Shown here in pieces: positions 8,393 to 20,614 of a stretch of DNA of 64,000 bases (position 1 is the stretch's first letter; each line of letters begins with the position of its first letter). The translations under genes and the position numbers were made by a program. The notes under the pieces were generated by a model. It saw only the letters and a program-made list of their open reading frames with translations, ran no database searches and had not been told where the DNA came from. Origin of the DNA: Moraxellaceae bacterium (lineage in GTDB: Bacteria > Pseudomonadota > Gammaproteobacteria > Burkholderiales > Rhodocyclaceae); NCBI GenBank assembly GCA_031119205.1, contig JAVHYF010000003.1:28672-92671 (forward strand). Reading direction: 5' to 3'.

Positions 8393-10040
8393 TGCCCGCC
8401 TCGATCATGCGGTTGATGTACCACTGCTGTGCAATCGACAGCAGGTTGTTCACCACCCAGTACAGCACCAGGCCGGACGGGAACCACAGGAACATCACGG
8501 TGAACATCAACGGCATGAACAGCATCACCTTGGCCTGGATGGGGTCCGGCGGCGTCGGGTTCAGCTTGGTCTGGATGAACATGGTGATGCCGTTGAGAAC
8601 CGGCAACACGTAGTACGGATCCATTTGCGACAGGTCACGGATCCAGCCGATCCACGGTGCCTGACGCATTTCAACCGTACCCAGCAGCACCCAGTACAAC
8701 GCGATGAAGACGGGAATCTGCACGAGGATGGGCAGACAGCCCCCCATCGGATTCACCTTCTCCTTGCGGTACAGCTCCATCATTTCCTGATTAAGCTTCA
8801 TGCGATCGCCGGCGTAACGCTCCTGCAGCTGCTTCATGCGCGGCATCAGCGTCTTCATCTTCGCCATCGACTTGTAGCCCGCGGCAGACAAGGGGAAGAA
8901 AGCCGCCTTGATCAGGATGGTCACGATGATGATCGCCCAACCCCAGTTACCCACGAAGCGGTGGATGAACTCCAGCAGCCAGAACAGCGGCGCAGCGATC
9001 ACCGTCAGCCAACCGTAGTCCACCACCAGATCGAAACCCGGAGCGATATTGGCGAGCTTCTTCTGCTCTTGTGGACCGACATACAGCGGCACTTCGACAC
9101 GGCCCTGCTGACCCGGCACCACGGTCATCGGCAGCATGACGCCCACGCCAAAGTAGGCGTTGTCGATCTTGCGCGCATAGAACTCACGCGGCGTGTCACC
9201 TTGCGGCAGGTACGCACCGACAAAGTAGTGCTGCACCATGGCTACCCATCCGTCATTGGCCTGCTTGACGAACTTGGTGTTGCCCTTCTCGATGTCGCTG
9301 AAGCTTTCCTTACGGAACTTGGTTTCGTTCGTGTAGAAGGCCGGACCGGTATAGGTTGTGACGCCAGTGAAGAAGCCGCCCGCCTGCTCCGCCGGCTTGT
9401 CATCGCGCGCCAACTGGAAATAGGTCGTCGTGTTCAGCGGCACCGTGCTGGTGTTGTTCACCTCGTAGGCCACGCCGATCTCGTAGCTACCGCGGTGGAA
9501 GCTGAGCACCTTGGTCACTTCCACACCATTCTCGGCGCGGGCCTTGAGACGCAACTCCAGCTTGTCCTGACCGTCAGCCAGCGCGAACTCACCCGGCGTC
9601 AGCTCGAAGATCGTCTTGTGATTCGGCAGGCCATCGCCAATCAGCCCCCCGTTGGCCACATAGCGGTGACCACCCGTTGCATCCAGCAGCACAAAGTTCT
9701 TGCTGGCATCACCCGTCGCCTGGTGCTTCAGCAATTCCAAGCGGCTGATATCGCCACCCAGTGCCGATACTTCCGCCACCAGCATGTCGGTGCGCACCAC
9801 CGCCTTGGGCAGATCTGCGTAACCCGTACTCGCCGGCGCCGTCGGGCTGGCGACCGGAGCCGACGCCCCAGGTGCCACCGGTGCGGAAGCACTCGGCGTC
9901 GGCACGGCCGTAACCTGGGCGCTGGTGCCGGCGGTTACCGGCTCCTTCGGCTGGTTGTGACGGGTCCAGTTCTCCCACAGCATGATCAGGGAGAAGGTGA
10001 ACACCACCACGAGGATCATTCGTCGGGCATCCATCTGCAT
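8367..10040 (-). CDS. yidC: Membrane protein insertase YidC
   Basis: A 557-residue YidC with the long proteobacterial layout: an N-terminal anchor ([15 protein letters not shown]), an Ala/Pro-rich linker, a large periplasmic beta domain (about residues 75-345), then the conserved insertase core with [20 protein letters not shown] and the downstream helices [19 protein letters not shown] and [13 protein letters not shown]. It inserts and folds inner membrane proteins with or without Sec. It sits in the standard rpmH-rnpA-yidD-yidC-mnmE order. Confidence 0.97.
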   Translation of the reverse strand: MQMDARRMILVVVFTFSLIMLWENWTRHNQPKEPVTAGTSAQVTAVPTPSASAPVAPGASAPVASPTAPASTGYADLPKAVVRTDMLVAEVSALGGDISRLELLKHQATGDASKNFVLLDATGGHRYVANGGLIGDGLPNHKTIFELTPGEFALADGQDKLELRLKARAENGVEVTKVLSFHRGSYEIGVAYEVNNTSTVPLNTTTYFQLARDDKPAEQAGGFFTGVTTYTGPAFYTNETKFRKESFSDIEKGNTKFVKQANDGWVAMVQHYFVGAYLPQGDTPREFYARKIDNAYFGVGVMLPMTVVPGQQGRVEVPLYVGPQEQKKLANIAPGFDLVVDYGWLTVIAAPLFWLLEFIHRFVGNWGWAIIIVTILIKAAFFPLSAAGYKSMAKMKTLMPRMKQLQERYAGDRMKLNQEMMELYRKEKVNPMGGCLPILVQIPVFIALYWVLLGTVEMRQAPWIGWIRDLSQMDPYYVLPVLNGITMFIQTKLNPTPPDPIQAKVMLFMPLMFTVMFLWFPSGLVLYWVVNNLLSIAQQWYINRMIEAGSDAAKPAK

Positions 10041-10077
10041 GATGAGTTCTCGGGTCTATCCGTTGGATTGGTGAAAA

Positions 10078-10287
10078 TCAGGGAACAGGATCATAGCCAC
10101 CGTCGCACCAGGGATGACAACGCGCGATGCGACGCACCGCCAGCCAGGACCCCTTGGCACTGCCATGCCTTTGCAAGGCTTCGATGGCATAGGCTGAACA
10201 ACTTGGCTGGAAGCGGCAGGCCGATCCCAGCCAGGGACTGATGAAATAGCGATAGCCGCGCAATAGCCAGACCAGCACGTGGCTCAT
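10078..10287 (-). CDS. yidD: Membrane protein insertion efficiency factor YidD
   Basis: A 69-residue protein with the family pattern: an N-terminal amphipathic helix ([15 protein letters not shown]), then the Cys-containing motif [15 protein letters not shown] and a C-terminal [13 protein letters not shown]. Family members help YidC-dependent insertion. The start ATG overlaps the rnpA stop by 4 bp, so translation is likely coupled. Confidence 0.95.
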   Translation of the reverse strand: MSHVLVWLLRGYRYFISPWLGSACRFQPSCSAYAIEALQRHGSAKGSWLAVRRIARCHPWCDGGYDPVP

Positions 10288-10646
10288 CCGCCACTCCGGT
10301 CATCACTGACAGGCAGCTTGCGAAGCAGTTCTGAAATGTCCTGACGCAACGCCGCACGCGATACAGACGCAGCAGGCTGGGCCAGACGCAGGATCAGATC
10401 GTAGGCGGGCAAGGTGTCACGCACGTGGCGGAAGTGCTCCCGGGCCAGGCGTTTGATGAGGTTGCGCAGAACGGCGCGACGGGCCAGCTTCTTAGCGACG
10501 ACCACCCCCAGACGCGCGCTGGAAAGGCCGGCCGGCCGGTAATGAAGCATGAAGAGACGCCCTCTGAGTGCCCGCCGGAAAGCAAAAACGGATGAATACT
10601 CATCCGTTTTGCGTAACCGATGCAGGGGTCGAAAGCGATACGACAA
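10284..10646 (-). CDS. rnpA: Ribonuclease P protein component
   Basis: A basic protein of about 120 residues with the RNase P fold and the signature motif [19 protein letters not shown] (the RNR-type region that binds RNase P RNA). It assists the catalytic RNA in 5' maturation of tRNA precursors. The frame is open to 10760, but that would run into rpmH. TTG 10646 gives the usual family length and begins [17 protein letters not shown], so I chose it; the ribosome site is weak. A terminator-like hairpin lies within the first codons. Confidence 0.9.
   Translation of the reverse strand: MSYRFRPLHRLRKTDEYSSVFAFRRALRGRLFMLHYRPAGLSSARLGVVVAKKLARRAVLRNLIKRLAREHFRHVRDTLPAYDLILRLAQPAASVSRAALRQDISELLRKLPVSDDRSGG
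10585..10610 (-). terminator. Perfect hairpin inside the rnpA 5' coding region (possible attenuator)
   Basis: AAAACGGATGA (10585-10595) and TCATCCGTTTT (10600-10610) form a perfect 11-bp stem with a 4-base loop. In the direction of rnpA transcription the right arm is followed by a run of five T residues, the shape of an intrinsic terminator. It covers codons roughly 13-21 of rnpA. It would lower rnpA-yidD-yidC expression relative to rpmH. Confidence 0.5.
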
Positions 10647-10698
10647 CTTGGGCGGCAATCCAGTCAGGCCGCCAGCAGCGCCTTGCCCCGCAGGACAC

Positions 10699-10833
10699 TC
10701 AGACTGCCAGGCGATGACGGCCCTTGGCACGGCGAGCAGCCAGCACCGCACGACCGCCACGGGTGCGCGAGCGGACCAGGAAACCGTGGGTGCGCTTGCG
10801 ACGAACGACGGAGGGTTGGTAGGTGCGCTTCAT
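10699..10833 (-). CDS. rpmH: Ribosomal protein L34
   Basis: A 44-residue, very basic protein, [20 protein letters not shown] at its start and ending [10 protein letters not shown], a full-length L34 of the large ribosomal subunit. An upstream in-frame ATG at 10893 would add unrelated residues and is rejected. First gene of the rpmH-rnpA-yidD-yidC-mnmE run. Confidence 0.98.
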   Translation of the reverse strand: MKRTYQPSVVRRKRTHGFLVRSRTRGGRAVLAARRAKGRHRLAV

Positions 10834-11212
10834 GATGGATCTTCCAATTCGCGAGAAACGCGCGATTAAAGCGGAGTAAGCCCCGCCTGTCAACCGCGCC
10901 TGCCGCCATCATGGTTTGCAGCCTGTGGATAAATACCTCCCGGAAGAGTAGAATCGACCTCTTGTCGATGTCGTTCGCAAGGTTGCCGGAGCATCGTCCA
11001 AACCCTTGCCACGACACGGGATTTTCCCGGTATTTCGTTGCTTTTACCGCCATGTTGCCGTCACGTACGGCGATGTTGCGTTCTGGCTTTGAATGACTCG
11101 GCAAGGGAGGAGAGTCTGGGGCTACCGATCACCAGCCCCGGCGTTGCGACCGGTCAAACCCGAGTCCGCCAGCAGCACAAGGCGGACCACATAAACGCTG
11201 CATCACCATACC
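10834..11212. promoter_or_regulatory. rpmH-dnaA divergent intergenic region with one DnaA box
   Basis: A 379-bp gene-free stretch between divergent rpmH and dnaA. It holds a perfect DnaA box in reverse orientation (TGTGGATAA, 10924-10932). It must contain the promoters of both genes, but I could not assign -10/-35 elements with confidence. The box may serve dnaA autoregulation or be a part of a bipartite origin. I see no small gene in it. Confidence 0.5.
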
Positions 11213-12637
11213 GTGAGCCTCGCTTTCTGGAACGTCTGTCTCGCTCGCCTGGAGCAGGAGCTACCAAGCCAGCAATTCAACACCTGGATCCGCGCCCTCG
11301 AAGCGCGGGACGGTGAAGACGCGCCTGCGCTCGTGCTGACGGCTCCCAACCGCTTCGTGCTGCAATGGGTGCGCGAGCGCTATCTGCGCCGCATCGAGCA
11401 GCTCGGCGAGGAATTCTTCGGCGCTGCCGTACCGATCACCCTGGCCCTCGGTGGCGATGTCACGGCTGCACCCGCCCCGACCGCTGCACCCCAGAAGGGC
11501 CCGGTCAAGCTTCCCACCACCAGCAAGACCAGCGTAGCGCCAGTAGCCGAGATGGCCGCCGTACCGGCCGCCATCGTCACGCCTACGGTCAACACCAGTG
11601 GCCACTACGACAAGACGCGCCTGAACCCGGCGTTCACCTTCGATACCCTGGTGACGGGCCGCGCCAACGACCTGGCCCGTGCTGCCGCCATGCAGGTGGC
11701 CAACAACCCCGGCACTTCGTACAACCCGTTGTTCGTCTATGGTGGCGTGGGCCTCGGCAAGACCCACTTGATCCACGCCATCGGCAACGCCGTGCTGCAA
11801 GCCAACCCCAAGGCCGTGGTGCGCTATGTGCACGTCGAGGACTACTTCGCCGACGTGCTGCGCGCCTACCAGCAGAAGAGTTTCGACCAATTCCAGCGCT
11901 ATTACCGCTCGCTGGACCTGCTGCTCATCGACGACATCCAGTTCCTGGGCGTCGGCAACAAGGAGCGCACCCGTGACGAGTTCTTCCATGCATTCAATGC
12001 CTTGACCGAGGCAAAGAAGCAGATCGTCATCACCTGCGACACCTATCCGAAGGACATCCAGGGCCTGGAAGACCGCCTGATCTCGCGCTTCGACTGGGGC
12101 CTTACCGTCCAGATCGAGCCGCCCGAGCTGGAAATGCGGGTCGCCATCCTGCAGAAGAAAGCCGCCTTCGACGGCGTCGAACTACCGGACGAAGTCGCCT
12201 TCCTGATCGCCAAGAACCTGCGCTCCAACGTCCGCGAGCTGGAAGGCGCGTTGAAGCGCGTGGTGGCCTATGCCCGCTTCCACGACCGCGACATCAGCGT
12301 GGAAGTCGCCCGCGAAGCGCTGCGCGACCTGCTGGCCGCCCACAACCGCCAGATCACCTTCGAGCTGATCCAGAAGACTGTCGCCGACTACTACAAGATC
12401 AAACTGGCCGACATGTTGTCCGCCAAGCGCACCCGTAACATCGCCCGCCCACGGCAGGTGGCCATGTACTTGGCCAAGGAACTGACGCCCAACTCCCTGC
12501 CCGCGATCGGCGATGCCTTCGGCGGCCGCGACCACACCACGGTGTTGCACGCCTGCCGCACGATTGCTGATCTTCGCCTTGCAGATCAACAGCTTAACCA
12601 CGATCTGCACGTGCTTTCGCAAACCCTGAGAGGCTGA
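11213..12637 (+). CDS. dnaA: Chromosomal replication initiator DnaA
   Basis: A 474-residue DnaA starting at GTG 11213 with [20 protein letters not shown], the N-terminal DnaB-interaction domain. An Ala/Pro-rich linker (domain II) follows, then the AAA+ core with Walker [10 protein letters not shown] and Walker [10 protein letters not shown], and the C-terminal DNA-binding helix-turn-helix with the DnaA signature [15 protein letters not shown]. The initiator binds DnaA boxes and opens oriC. The sequence style is betaproteobacterial. Confidence 0.98.
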   Translation: MSLAFWNVCLARLEQELPSQQFNTWIRALEARDGEDAPALVLTAPNRFVLQWVRERYLRRIEQLGEEFFGAAVPITLALGGDVTAAPAPTAAPQKGPVKLPTTSKTSVAPVAEMAAVPAAIVTPTVNTSGHYDKTRLNPAFTFDTLVTGRANDLARAAAMQVANNPGTSYNPLFVYGGVGLGKTHLIHAIGNAVLQANPKAVVRYVHVEDYFADVLRAYQQKSFDQFQRYYRSLDLLLIDDIQFLGVGNKERTRDEFFHAFNALTEAKKQIVITCDTYPKDIQGLEDRLISRFDWGLTVQIEPPELEMRVAILQKKAAFDGVELPDEVAFLIAKNLRSNVRELEGALKRVVAYARFHDRDISVEVAREALRDLLAAHNRQITFELIQKTVADYYKIKLADMLSAKRTRNIARPRQVAMYLAKELTPNSLPAIGDAFGGRDHTTVLHACRTIADLRLADQQLNHDLHVLSQTLRG

Positions 12638-12875
12638 GCAGAGCACGCACAACAACATGAACAAGCTGTGGACAACAAACCCTCAGGTCTTGGGACCGTA
12701 TGTGGACATCCCTTACGTGGAAGCCGCAGCCGTTTTTTGTCCCCATTTGCCCACACCGTCGTCCCTCCCCCTTCCCACAGGGTGTTCAACAGGGTCAACT
12801 CGCTGAAATCATTGGTTTTTTAGTACTTATCCACACAAACTGCCGCGCTATATAAGTATTAGGAGAGTTATATAA
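12638..12875. other. oriC: Probable chromosomal origin (oriC) in the dnaA-dnaN spacer
   Basis: A 238-bp spacer with a perfect DnaA box TTATCCACA at 12827-12835 and three one- or two-mismatch boxes: TGTGGACAA 12667-12675, TGTGGACAT 12701-12709 (reverse orientation) and TTGCCCACA 12747-12755. The right half is AT-rich compared with its surroundings (TTGGTTTTTTAGTACTTATC, then TATATAAGTATT), a candidate unwinding element that also carries the dnaN promoter and its AGGAG ribosome site. Confidence 0.7.
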
Positions 12876-13982
12876 ATGCTTCTGTTAACAGCTACTCGCG
12901 ACGCCCTCCTCGCTCCGCTGCAGTCCGTTGCAGGCATTGTCGAAAAGCGCCACACCCTGCCCATCCTCTCCAACGTACTGCTGGAGAAGCAGGGCAGTGA
13001 CCTGACCCTGCTGGCCACCGACATCGAGATCCAGATCACCACGCGCGCCACCGGCGCTGCCGGTGGCGAAAACGCCTCGATCACCGTCGCTGCCCGCAAA
13101 TTCCAGGACATCCTGCGCGCCCTGCCGGCCGACGCCGAAGTGCAGCTGGTGCTGGACGACAAGAAGCTGACCCTGCGTGCCGGCAAGAGCCGTTTCCAGC
13201 TGCAGACGCTGCCCGCGGCCGACTACCCCCGTATGCAACGTGGCGAAGGCGACTCCGTGCGCCTGGTGCTGTCCCAGAGCGCTTTGCGTCATCAACTCTC
13301 CCAGGTGGCCTACGCAATGGCCGCGCAGGACATCCGCTACTACCTGAACGGCCTGCTGCTGGTTGCCGAGGGCACCACCCTGCGCATGGTCGCCACCGAT
13401 GGTCACCGCCTGGCCCTGGCCGCGACCGAGCTGGAATCCGGCGTCGCGCGCACCGAAATCATCCTGCCGCGCAAGACCGTGCTGGAACTCGCCCGCCAGC
13501 TGGCCGACACTGACGAACCGGTCGAGATCACCATCACCGGCAACCAGGCCGCCTTCCGCTTCGGCCCCATCGAGCTGATCTCCAAGCTCATAGACGGCAA
13601 GTTCCCGGACTACGACCGCGTCGTGCCGCAAGGCAACCCGAAGCTGGTCAAGGCACCGCGCCAGGCTTTGCTGCTGTCGCTGCAACGTGCCGCGATCCTG
13701 ACCAACGAGAAATTCCGCGGCCTGCGCATCCAGCTCGAATCCGGCCTGCTGAAGATCATCAGCTCCAACGCCGAGCAGGAAGAAGCCCAGGAAGAACTCG
13801 AGGTCGACTACTCCGGCGACAGTCTGGAGATCGGCTTCAACGTGTCCTACCTGCTGGACGTGCTGAACAACGTCGGCGAAGACGAAGTGGAAATCCACCT
13901 CAACGAGCCGATGTCCTCCGCCCTCTTCACGCTGCCTGGCGACGCCAACTTCAAGGCCGTCGTCATGCCGATGCGGATCTGA
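12876..13982 (+). CDS. dnaN: DNA polymerase III beta subunit (sliding clamp)
   Basis: A 368-residue three-domain clamp of standard length, beginning MLLLTATRDALLAPLQSVAG and ending in the family tail GDANFKAVVMPMRI. Internal signatures include RHTLPILSNVLL-like KRHTLPILSN and ATDGHRLAL. It tethers the replicative polymerase to DNA. Ribosome site AGGAG precedes the ATG. Second gene of the dnaA-dnaN-gyrB series; recF is absent between dnaN and gyrB. Confidence 0.98.
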   Translation: MLLLTATRDALLAPLQSVAGIVEKRHTLPILSNVLLEKQGSDLTLLATDIEIQITTRATGAAGGENASITVAARKFQDILRALPADAEVQLVLDDKKLTLRAGKSRFQLQTLPAADYPRMQRGEGDSVRLVLSQSALRHQLSQVAYAMAAQDIRYYLNGLLLVAEGTTLRMVATDGHRLALAATELESGVARTEIILPRKTVLELARQLADTDEPVEITITGNQAAFRFGPIELISKLIDGKFPDYDRVVPQGNPKLVKAPRQALLLSLQRAAILTNEKFRGLRIQLESGLLKIISSNAEQEEAQEELEVDYSGDSLEIGFNVSYLLDVLNNVGEDEVEIHLNEPMSSALFTLPGDANFKAVVMPMRI

Positions 13983-13996
13983 GAACGACGCTCTGA

Positions 13997-16588
<2,592 letters not shown>

Positions 16589-16609
16589 GAAGCCAGCATC
16601 TCCCGCAAG

Positions 16610-16640
16610 AAAGAGCTCCAGCCCGGAGCTCTTTTGCATT
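16610..16640 (+). terminator. Intrinsic terminator after gyrB
   Basis: AAGAGCTCC (16611-16619) pairs with GGAGCTCTT (16625-16633) across a 5-base loop, followed by T residues (CTCTTTTGCATTTT). It closes the dnaA-dnaN-gyrB series and separates it from the defence island. Confidence 0.85.
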
Positions 16641-16759
16641 TTCAGTACGTCATTGGCGACATTGGCATACTGCGTGAGGAAAGTCAGACACAAAGCCGGC
16701 TGTGCAGTACATGATCAAGTTCGAGAACGGCATCATCTGTTGGGGGAGCAGAGGCTGCA

Positions 16760-19105
16760 ATGGACCCGAAAGAAAAGAAAGATCTCAAAGAAGCGGATAT
16801 CAAGGCAAAGTTCATCACACCGGCCATCGTCAGTGCTGGCTGGGATGAAATGACGCAGATCCGCCGTGAAGTCACACTGGCCCCGGGTCCGGTTGTCGTT
16901 CGCGGGAACATGTCTTCGCGCAACACCAAGAAGAAGAAATTCGCTGACTACGTCCTTCAGAAAGAAAAGGGCGTATCCATGGCCGTTGTCGAAGCCAAAG
17001 ACAACAACTGCACCGTCAGCCATGGATTGCAGCAAGCATTGGGGTATGCCGAGCTGCTCGATGTGCCCTGTGCCTTCAGTTCAAACGGCGACGGGTTTGC
17101 CAGTCACAACAAGACTGCCGCAGAAGGCACGGATATTGAAACGGAGTTCGGGCTCGATGCTTTCCCATCGCCTGCCAAACTCTGGGAACGTTACAAGCGT
17201 TTCCGCGGAATTACGGAACCTGAAGAGGCGCTGGTCACCGAACCTTACTACGACGATGGCAAGGGCAAGGAGCCACGCTATTACCAGTCCGAAGCCATCA
17301 ACCGTGTCATCGAAAAAGTGGCGCATGGCCAGAAGCGTCTATTGCTGGTGATGGCCACTGGCACTGGCAAGACCTACACCACTTTCCAGATCATCTACCG
17401 CCTGTGGAAGGCCAAGAAAGCCAGGCGCATTCTTTTTCTTGTTGATCGCAACATCCTTGCCGACCAGACCTTGATGAATGACTTCAAGCCCTTCGGCCCA
17501 GTCATGACCAAGATCCGCAATCGCAAGATCGATCCCTCATACGAGGTCTATCTCGGTCTGTACCAAGGGCTTACCGGCCCGGACGAAGAAGACAAGATCT
17601 TCAGATCAGTCTCACGCGATTTCTTCGACCTCATCGTCATCGACGAATGCCACCGCGGTAGCGCCAACGACGATTCCGCCTGGAAGGAAATCCTCGAATA
17701 CTTCCAGAGCGCCATCCAGCTCGGTCTCACTGCAACACCCAAAGAAACAAAGTACGCTTCCAACATCACCTACTTTGGCGAGCCGATCTACACCTACTCA
17801 CTCAAGCAAGGCATCCAGGATGGTTTTCTTGCGCCCTACAAGGTCGTGAGGATCGACATCGACAAAGACGTCGATGGCTGGACGCCACCGGCCGGGATGA
17901 AGGACGACCTGGGTAACGAGATCGAACAGCGCGAATACAACCGTGCCGACATGGACCGGATTCTGGTGCTGAACCAGCGCACCAGGCTCGTTGCCGATCG
18001 CGTGATGAAACTGCTCAAGGCCACCGATCCTTTCCAGAAGACCATCATCTTCTGCGAAGACATCGACCACGCCGAGCGAATGCGCAAAGCCATCGTCAAT
18101 GCGGCCGGCCAGCTCGCAAAAGACAACAGCAAGTACGTCATGCGTATTACCGGTGACAGCATCGAAGGCAAGGCCGAGCTGGACAACTTCATTGACCCGG
18201 AAAGCCGCTACCCCGTCATTGCCACCACTTCCGAGCTGCTCACCACCGGTGTGGACGCCAAGACCTGCAAGCTCATCGTGCTGGACAAGACCATCAACTC
18301 GATGACCACCTTCAAGCAGATCGTCGGGCGCGGCACACGCATAGAGGAGTCGCAGAACAAGTACTTCTTCACCATCATGGATTTCAAACGGGCGACTGAG
18401 CATTTCAAGGACCCGGACTTTGATGGCGAGCCGGTGGTCATCTACGAACCAGGCCCGGAAGACGACCCGGTACCACCGGACCCGGAGCCCGAGGCAGAAG
18501 ACGAGGGCAACGTCGTCAACGAGCCGGAAGGGCCTTACAAGATCAGGGTCAGTGGTGTGGAGGTTCACATCCTCTCGGAGCGGGTCGAGTACCTCAGCGA
18601 AGACGGCCAGATGGTGACCGAGAGTTACCGCGACTACAGCCGCAAGAACATCCTCAACGAATTCGCGTCATTGGACGATTTCCTGCAGAAGTGGAATACC
18701 GCGAAGAAGAAAGCCGCCATCATCGAAGCTCTGGCGGAGTACGGCATCGAGCTGCCCAAACTCGCCAGCGAAGTCGGCAAGGACTACGGTGACTTCGACC
18801 TCATCTGCCACATCGCCTTCGACCAGCCACCGCTCACCCGCAGCGAGCGCGCCAACAACGTGAAGAAACGCAACTACTTCACCCGGTACGGTGACAAAGC
18901 CCGTGCCGTGCTCGAAGCCCTGCTCGACAAGTACGCCGACGAAGGCATCATCAGCATCGAGAACAACAACGTTCTCAAGCTCGACCCCTTCAAACAGCTT
19001 GGCACGCCGGTGGAAATCATTAACGGCGTCTTCGGCGGCAAAGCCAAATATGAAGAAGCTTTACAGGCATTGGAAACCGAACTCTTCAAACAACAAGCCA
19101 GTTGA
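16760..19105 (+). CDS. hsdR: Type I restriction enzyme R subunit
   Basis: A 781-residue HsdR of the EcoAI/EcoEI (type IB) branch. The N-terminal PD-(D/E)xK nuclease region shows FADYVL followed by AVVEAKDNN. The SF2 translocase has Walker A MATGTGKTYT (about 197-206), the DECH box VIDECHRGS (about 294), and QIVGRGTRIEE (motif VI). The C-terminal part corresponds to the EcoEI R C-terminal domain. It translocates DNA and cuts at a distance when HsdM/HsdS find unmodified sites. First gene of the island operon, 18 bp ahead of hsdM. Confidence 0.95.
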   Translation: MDPKEKKDLKEADIKAKFITPAIVSAGWDEMTQIRREVTLAPGPVVVRGNMSSRNTKKKKFADYVLQKEKGVSMAVVEAKDNNCTVSHGLQQALGYAELLDVPCAFSSNGDGFASHNKTAAEGTDIETEFGLDAFPSPAKLWERYKRFRGITEPEEALVTEPYYDDGKGKEPRYYQSEAINRVIEKVAHGQKRLLLVMATGTGKTYTTFQIIYRLWKAKKARRILFLVDRNILADQTLMNDFKPFGPVMTKIRNRKIDPSYEVYLGLYQGLTGPDEEDKIFRSVSRDFFDLIVIDECHRGSANDDSAWKEILEYFQSAIQLGLTATPKETKYASNITYFGEPIYTYSLKQGIQDGFLAPYKVVRIDIDKDVDGWTPPAGMKDDLGNEIEQREYNRADMDRILVLNQRTRLVADRVMKLLKATDPFQKTIIFCEDIDHAERMRKAIVNAAGQLAKDNSKYVMRITGDSIEGKAELDNFIDPESRYPVIATTSELLTTGVDAKTCKLIVLDKTINSMTTFKQIVGRGTRIEESQNKYFFTIMDFKRATEHFKDPDFDGEPVVIYEPGPEDDPVPPDPEPEAEDEGNVVNEPEGPYKIRVSGVEVHILSERVEYLSEDGQMVTESYRDYSRKNILNEFASLDDFLQKWNTAKKKAAIIEALAEYGIELPKLASEVGKDYGDFDLICHIAFDQPPLTRSERANNVKKRNYFTRYGDKARAVLEALLDKYADEGIISIENNNVLKLDPFKQLGTPVEIINGVFGGKAKYEEALQALETELFKQQAS

Positions 19106-19123
19106 GCACTACCGGAATCATCA

Positions 19124-20614
19124 ATGAGCAACGTCAGCGGCATCATCAAATCCATCCAGGAAATCATGCGCAAGGATGTCGGCGTCGACGGCGACGCCCA
19201 GCGCATCAGTCAGCTCGTCTGGATGTTCTTCCTCAAGATCTACGACGACCGCGAAGCCGAAATCGAGCTGCTCGAAGACAACTACAAATCCCCGCTGCCC
19301 GAGCGCCTGCGCTGGCGCAACTGGGCAGCCGACCCCGAAGGCATGACGGGCGACGAGCTCAGCAAGTTTGTGAGCGAGCTTTTCGACACGCTCAAGACCA
19401 AACTCAAGCTCAGCGGCCCTACGGGCGAGCGCGCCAAGGTCATCCGCAACGTCTTCGAGGATGCCTACAACTACATGAAGTCCGGCACGCTCATGCGGCA
19501 GGTCATCAACAAGATCTGCGAGATCGACTTCAACAACACGCAAGACCGCCACACCTTCGGCAGCATCTACGAGCAGATCCTCAAAGACCTGCAGAGCGCC
19601 GGCAACGCCGGCGAGTTCTACACTCCCCGCGCCGTCACCAAATTCATCGTCGACCGCGTCGACCCCAAACTCGAAGAAAGCGTGCTCGACCCCGCCTGCG
19701 GCACCGGCGGCTTCCTCGCCTGCAGCATCGACCACAAGCGCAACAAATACGTGAAGAACGCGGCCGATGAAGCTCTGCTCGTCGCCAGCATCCACGGCGT
19801 CGAGAAGAAAGCCCTGCCGCACATGTTGTGCACCACCAACATGATCCTGCACGGCATCGACACGCCCACCCAGATCGAGCACGACAACATGCTCAGCCGC
19901 CGCGCCTACAAGGACTATAGCGAGGCTGACCGCGTACACGTCATCGTCACCAACCCGCCCTTCGGCGGCATGGAAGAAGACGGCGTCGAAAACCAGTTCC
20001 CCGCTACCCTGCGTACCCGCGAAACGGCCGATCTTTTCATGGCCCTGGTCGTCAAGCTGCTCAAGAGCCACGGCCGCGCCGCCGTCGTGCTGCCCGACGG
20101 CTTCCTCTTCGGCGAAGGCATGAAGACCCGCCTCAAGCAAATGCTGCTGGAGCAATGCCATCTGCACACCATCGTGCGGCTGCCCAATGGCGTTTTCAAC
20201 CCCTACACCGGCATCAAGACCAACATCCTCTTCTTCACCAAGAAGCCCGAGGCCGAATGGCCCGCGACCAAGGAGGTCTGGTTCTACGAGCACCCCTACC
20301 CCGAAGGCGTCACCAGCTACAACAAGACCCGCCCCATGCAGGTCGAAGAGTTCGCCACCGAATGCGCCTGGTGGGGCGATGAGGCCGACGGCTTCAAGGC
20401 CCGCAAGGAAACGCCGCAGGCCTGGAAGGTCAGCCTCGAAGACATCGCCGCGCGCAACTACAACCTCGACATCAAGAACCCCCACGTCGGCGAGCAGGTG
20501 AGCCACGACCCCACCGCACTGCTCGCCCAATACCAGGCGCAGCAGCAAGACATCCAGTCCCTGCGCGACCAGCTCAAGGGCATCCTCTCCGCAGCGCTGA
20601 CGGAGAAGCAGTGA
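19124..20614 (+). CDS. hsdM: Type I DNA adenine methyltransferase M subunit
   Basis: A 496-residue HsdM. The N-terminal helical domain (about 1-140) is followed by the SAM-binding motif I DPACGTGGFLAC (about 189) and the catalytic motif IV NPPFGG (about 277-282), indicating N6-adenine methylation. It modifies the host sites named by HsdS. Its stop overlaps the hsdS start (TGATG), so the M and S subunits are translationally coupled. Confidence 0.97.
   Translation: MSNVSGIIKSIQEIMRKDVGVDGDAQRISQLVWMFFLKIYDDREAEIELLEDNYKSPLPERLRWRNWAADPEGMTGDELSKFVSELFDTLKTKLKLSGPTGERAKVIRNVFEDAYNYMKSGTLMRQVINKICEIDFNNTQDRHTFGSIYEQILKDLQSAGNAGEFYTPRAVTKFIVDRVDPKLEESVLDPACGTGGFLACSIDHKRNKYVKNAADEALLVASIHGVEKKALPHMLCTTNMILHGIDTPTQIEHDNMLSRRAYKDYSEADRVHVIVTNPPFGGMEEDGVENQFPATLRTRETADLFMALVVKLLKSHGRAAVVLPDGFLFGEGMKTRLKQMLLEQCHLHTIVRLPNGVFNPYTGIKTNILFFTKKPEAEWPATKEVWFYEHPYPEGVTSYNKTRPMQVEEFATECAWWGDEADGFKARKETPQAWKVSLEDIAARNYNLDIKNPHVGEQVSHDPTALLAQYQAQQQDIQSLRDQLKGILSAALTEKQ

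Noticed and set aside
8256-10241. 661-codon plus-strand frame across yidC
   Set aside because: It is a His/Gln/Arg-rich shadow of yidC on the opposite strand, with no domain.
10647-10760. Longer rnpA from an ATG at 10760
   Set aside because: It would overlap rpmH and add about 38 residues unlike the family; TTG 10646 gives normal length.
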